A stretch of DNA of 6,396 nt from Sulfuritalea sp. (GTDB lineage: Bacteria; Pseudomonadota; Gammaproteobacteria; Burkholderiales; Rhodocyclaceae): positions 1 through 6,396 of the forward strand of contig JALHNN010000162.1 of NCBI GenBank assembly GCA_022843505.1, written 5' to 3'. This document shows positions 5,628 to 6,396 of the stretch, piece by piece (the first letter of the stretch is position 1; every line of letters begins with the position of its first letter). A program made the position numbers and the translations under genes. The notes under the pieces are model-generated. The model ran no database searches. It saw nothing but the letters and a program-made list of their open reading frames with translations, and was not told where the DNA came from.

Positions 5628-6396
5628 ATGAAATCTGTGGGACTTGAATTTTTCCGGCCTGCAATGCTGCTGGCCTGTGTCTTCGGGTTGGGTGCCTGCG
5701 TCACGGTGCAGACGCGAAACATAGAAGAAGCCGGTCGTGCCGCGAGGACCTTGATCTATCCGGCGCCCCCGGACGATCCCCGTTTTGTCTTCGAACGTTC
5801 TTTGCGCGGGAACCTCGACGTGGTTCCTGAAAAGGAGACCAGTGCGCTCAAGCGTGCCATCACAGGCACCTCGGACGAGACCGTCGAGCGTCTCTCAAAG
5901 CCATACGCCGTCGCCGTGGCCCACGGGAAGGTATATGTTTCCGATTCGGCGACACGGAACATCAAGGTGTTCGACGTTCCCGCGCGCCGCTTCTACATCA
6001 TCGGCGAAGATCCTGGGCCTGGCCGCCTCGCCAAGCCGCTGGGCATCGATGTCGATGGCGCCGGCAATGTGTACGTTGCCGACGCGACGCAGAAGAAAAT
6101 TATTGTATTCGACAGCCAGGGCAAGCATTTGCGCTCTATCGGCAAGCAAGGTACCTTCGACCGGCTGTCAAGCGTGTCGGTCGATCGCGGCGGGGAGCGC
6201 ATCTACGTCACCGATATCGGCGGGATCGATTCCGAGCGACATCGCATCGCCGTCTTCAATGCCCGCAGCGGCGAGCACCTGTTCGACATCGGCAAACGTG
6301 GTACCGACCCCGGCGACTTCAATCTGCCGCGCGACGTGGCGCTGGGCAAGGATGGCCGGATCTATGTCGTCGATGGCGGAAACTTCCGGATCCAGA
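5628..6396 (+). CDS. NHL-repeat beta-propeller lipoprotein, C-terminus beyond the window
   Basis: The frame is open for 256 codons and runs off the right edge. The N-terminus has a lipoprotein signal: a hydrophobic stretch at 12-21, then lipobox LGAC with Cys24. After a linker with YPAPPDDPRFVFERSL (44-59), NHL-type blades follow, each with a hydrophobic-Tyr-Val-x-Asp strand: VYVSD (102-106), VYVAD (148-152), IYVTD (192-196) and IYVVD (245-249). They alternate with KVFD, IVFD and AVFN strands and GDFNLPRDVAL (229-239), a classic NHL opening. At least four blades are visible; NHL propellers usually have six. Such proteins bind partners or ligands and are not known to be enzymes by default. Lipidation suggests attachment to the periplasmic or outer face of the envelope. 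Similar NHL proteins neighbour outer-surface multiheme cytochromes (for example OmcS in Geobacter, from memory), so a role in secreting or assembling the tetraheme cytochrome is plausible but inferred. Confidence 0.92.
   Translation, partial: MKSVGLEFFRPAMLLACVFGLGACVTVQTRNIEEAGRAARTLIYPAPPDDPRFVFERSLRGNLDVVPEKETSALKRAITGTSDETVERLSKPYAVAVAHGKVYVSDSATRNIKVFDVPARRFYIIGEDPGPGRLAKPLGIDVDGAGNVYVADATQKKIIVFDSQGKHLRSIGKQGTFDRLSSVSVDRGGERIYVTDIGGIDSERHRIAVFNARSGEHLFDIGKRGTDPGDFNLPRDVALGKDGRIYVVDGGNFRIQ

Overview
The window is a dense, GC-rich, almost gap-free stretch of a bacterial genome whose theme is c-type cytochromes and extracytoplasmic electron transfer. Compact operons, diheme c4-like and monoheme c5-like cytochromes, lipobox signals and Shine-Dalgarno sites all fit a Gram-negative proteobacterium. 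A betaproteobacterium would be my first guess, but nothing here fixes the taxon. Five genes carry 13 CXXCH heme-attachment motifs in total (2, 3, 3, 1 and 4).

Layout. Two gene sets diverge from a 144-bp intergenic region (4039-4182). Leftwards, on the minus strand in order of transcription, come a triheme cytochrome (4038-2950), a second related triheme cytochrome (2937-1957), an M48-family metalloprotease lipoprotein (1945-1130), a diheme c4-like cytochrome (1065-457), and a TPR protein that starts at 424 and runs off the left edge. The gaps are 12, 11, 64 and 32 nt, which suggests one operon. Rightwards, on the plus strand, come a monoheme c5-like cytochrome (4183-4620), a tetraheme cytochrome (4718-5578) whose motif pattern matches the OmcE-like / doubled-CXXCH group, and an NHL-repeat beta-propeller lipoprotein (5628 to the right edge).

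How the genes may work together. All five cytochromes and both lipoproteins carry export signals. The Met-ligated mono-, di- and triheme proteins look like periplasmic electron carriers. The tetraheme protein has His-rich surroundings typical of bis-His hemes. With the NHL lipoprotein beside it, it resembles gene neighbourhoods known for extracellular cytochrome filaments (OmcS/OmcE type). My working inference is a self-contained extracellular electron transfer or cytochrome-nanowire locus, with the periplasmic carriers feeding it and the M48 protease acting in envelope maturation or quality control. This rests on motif recognition and gene order only.

No RNA genes, mobile elements, CRISPR arrays or intergenic stretches over 300 bp were seen.
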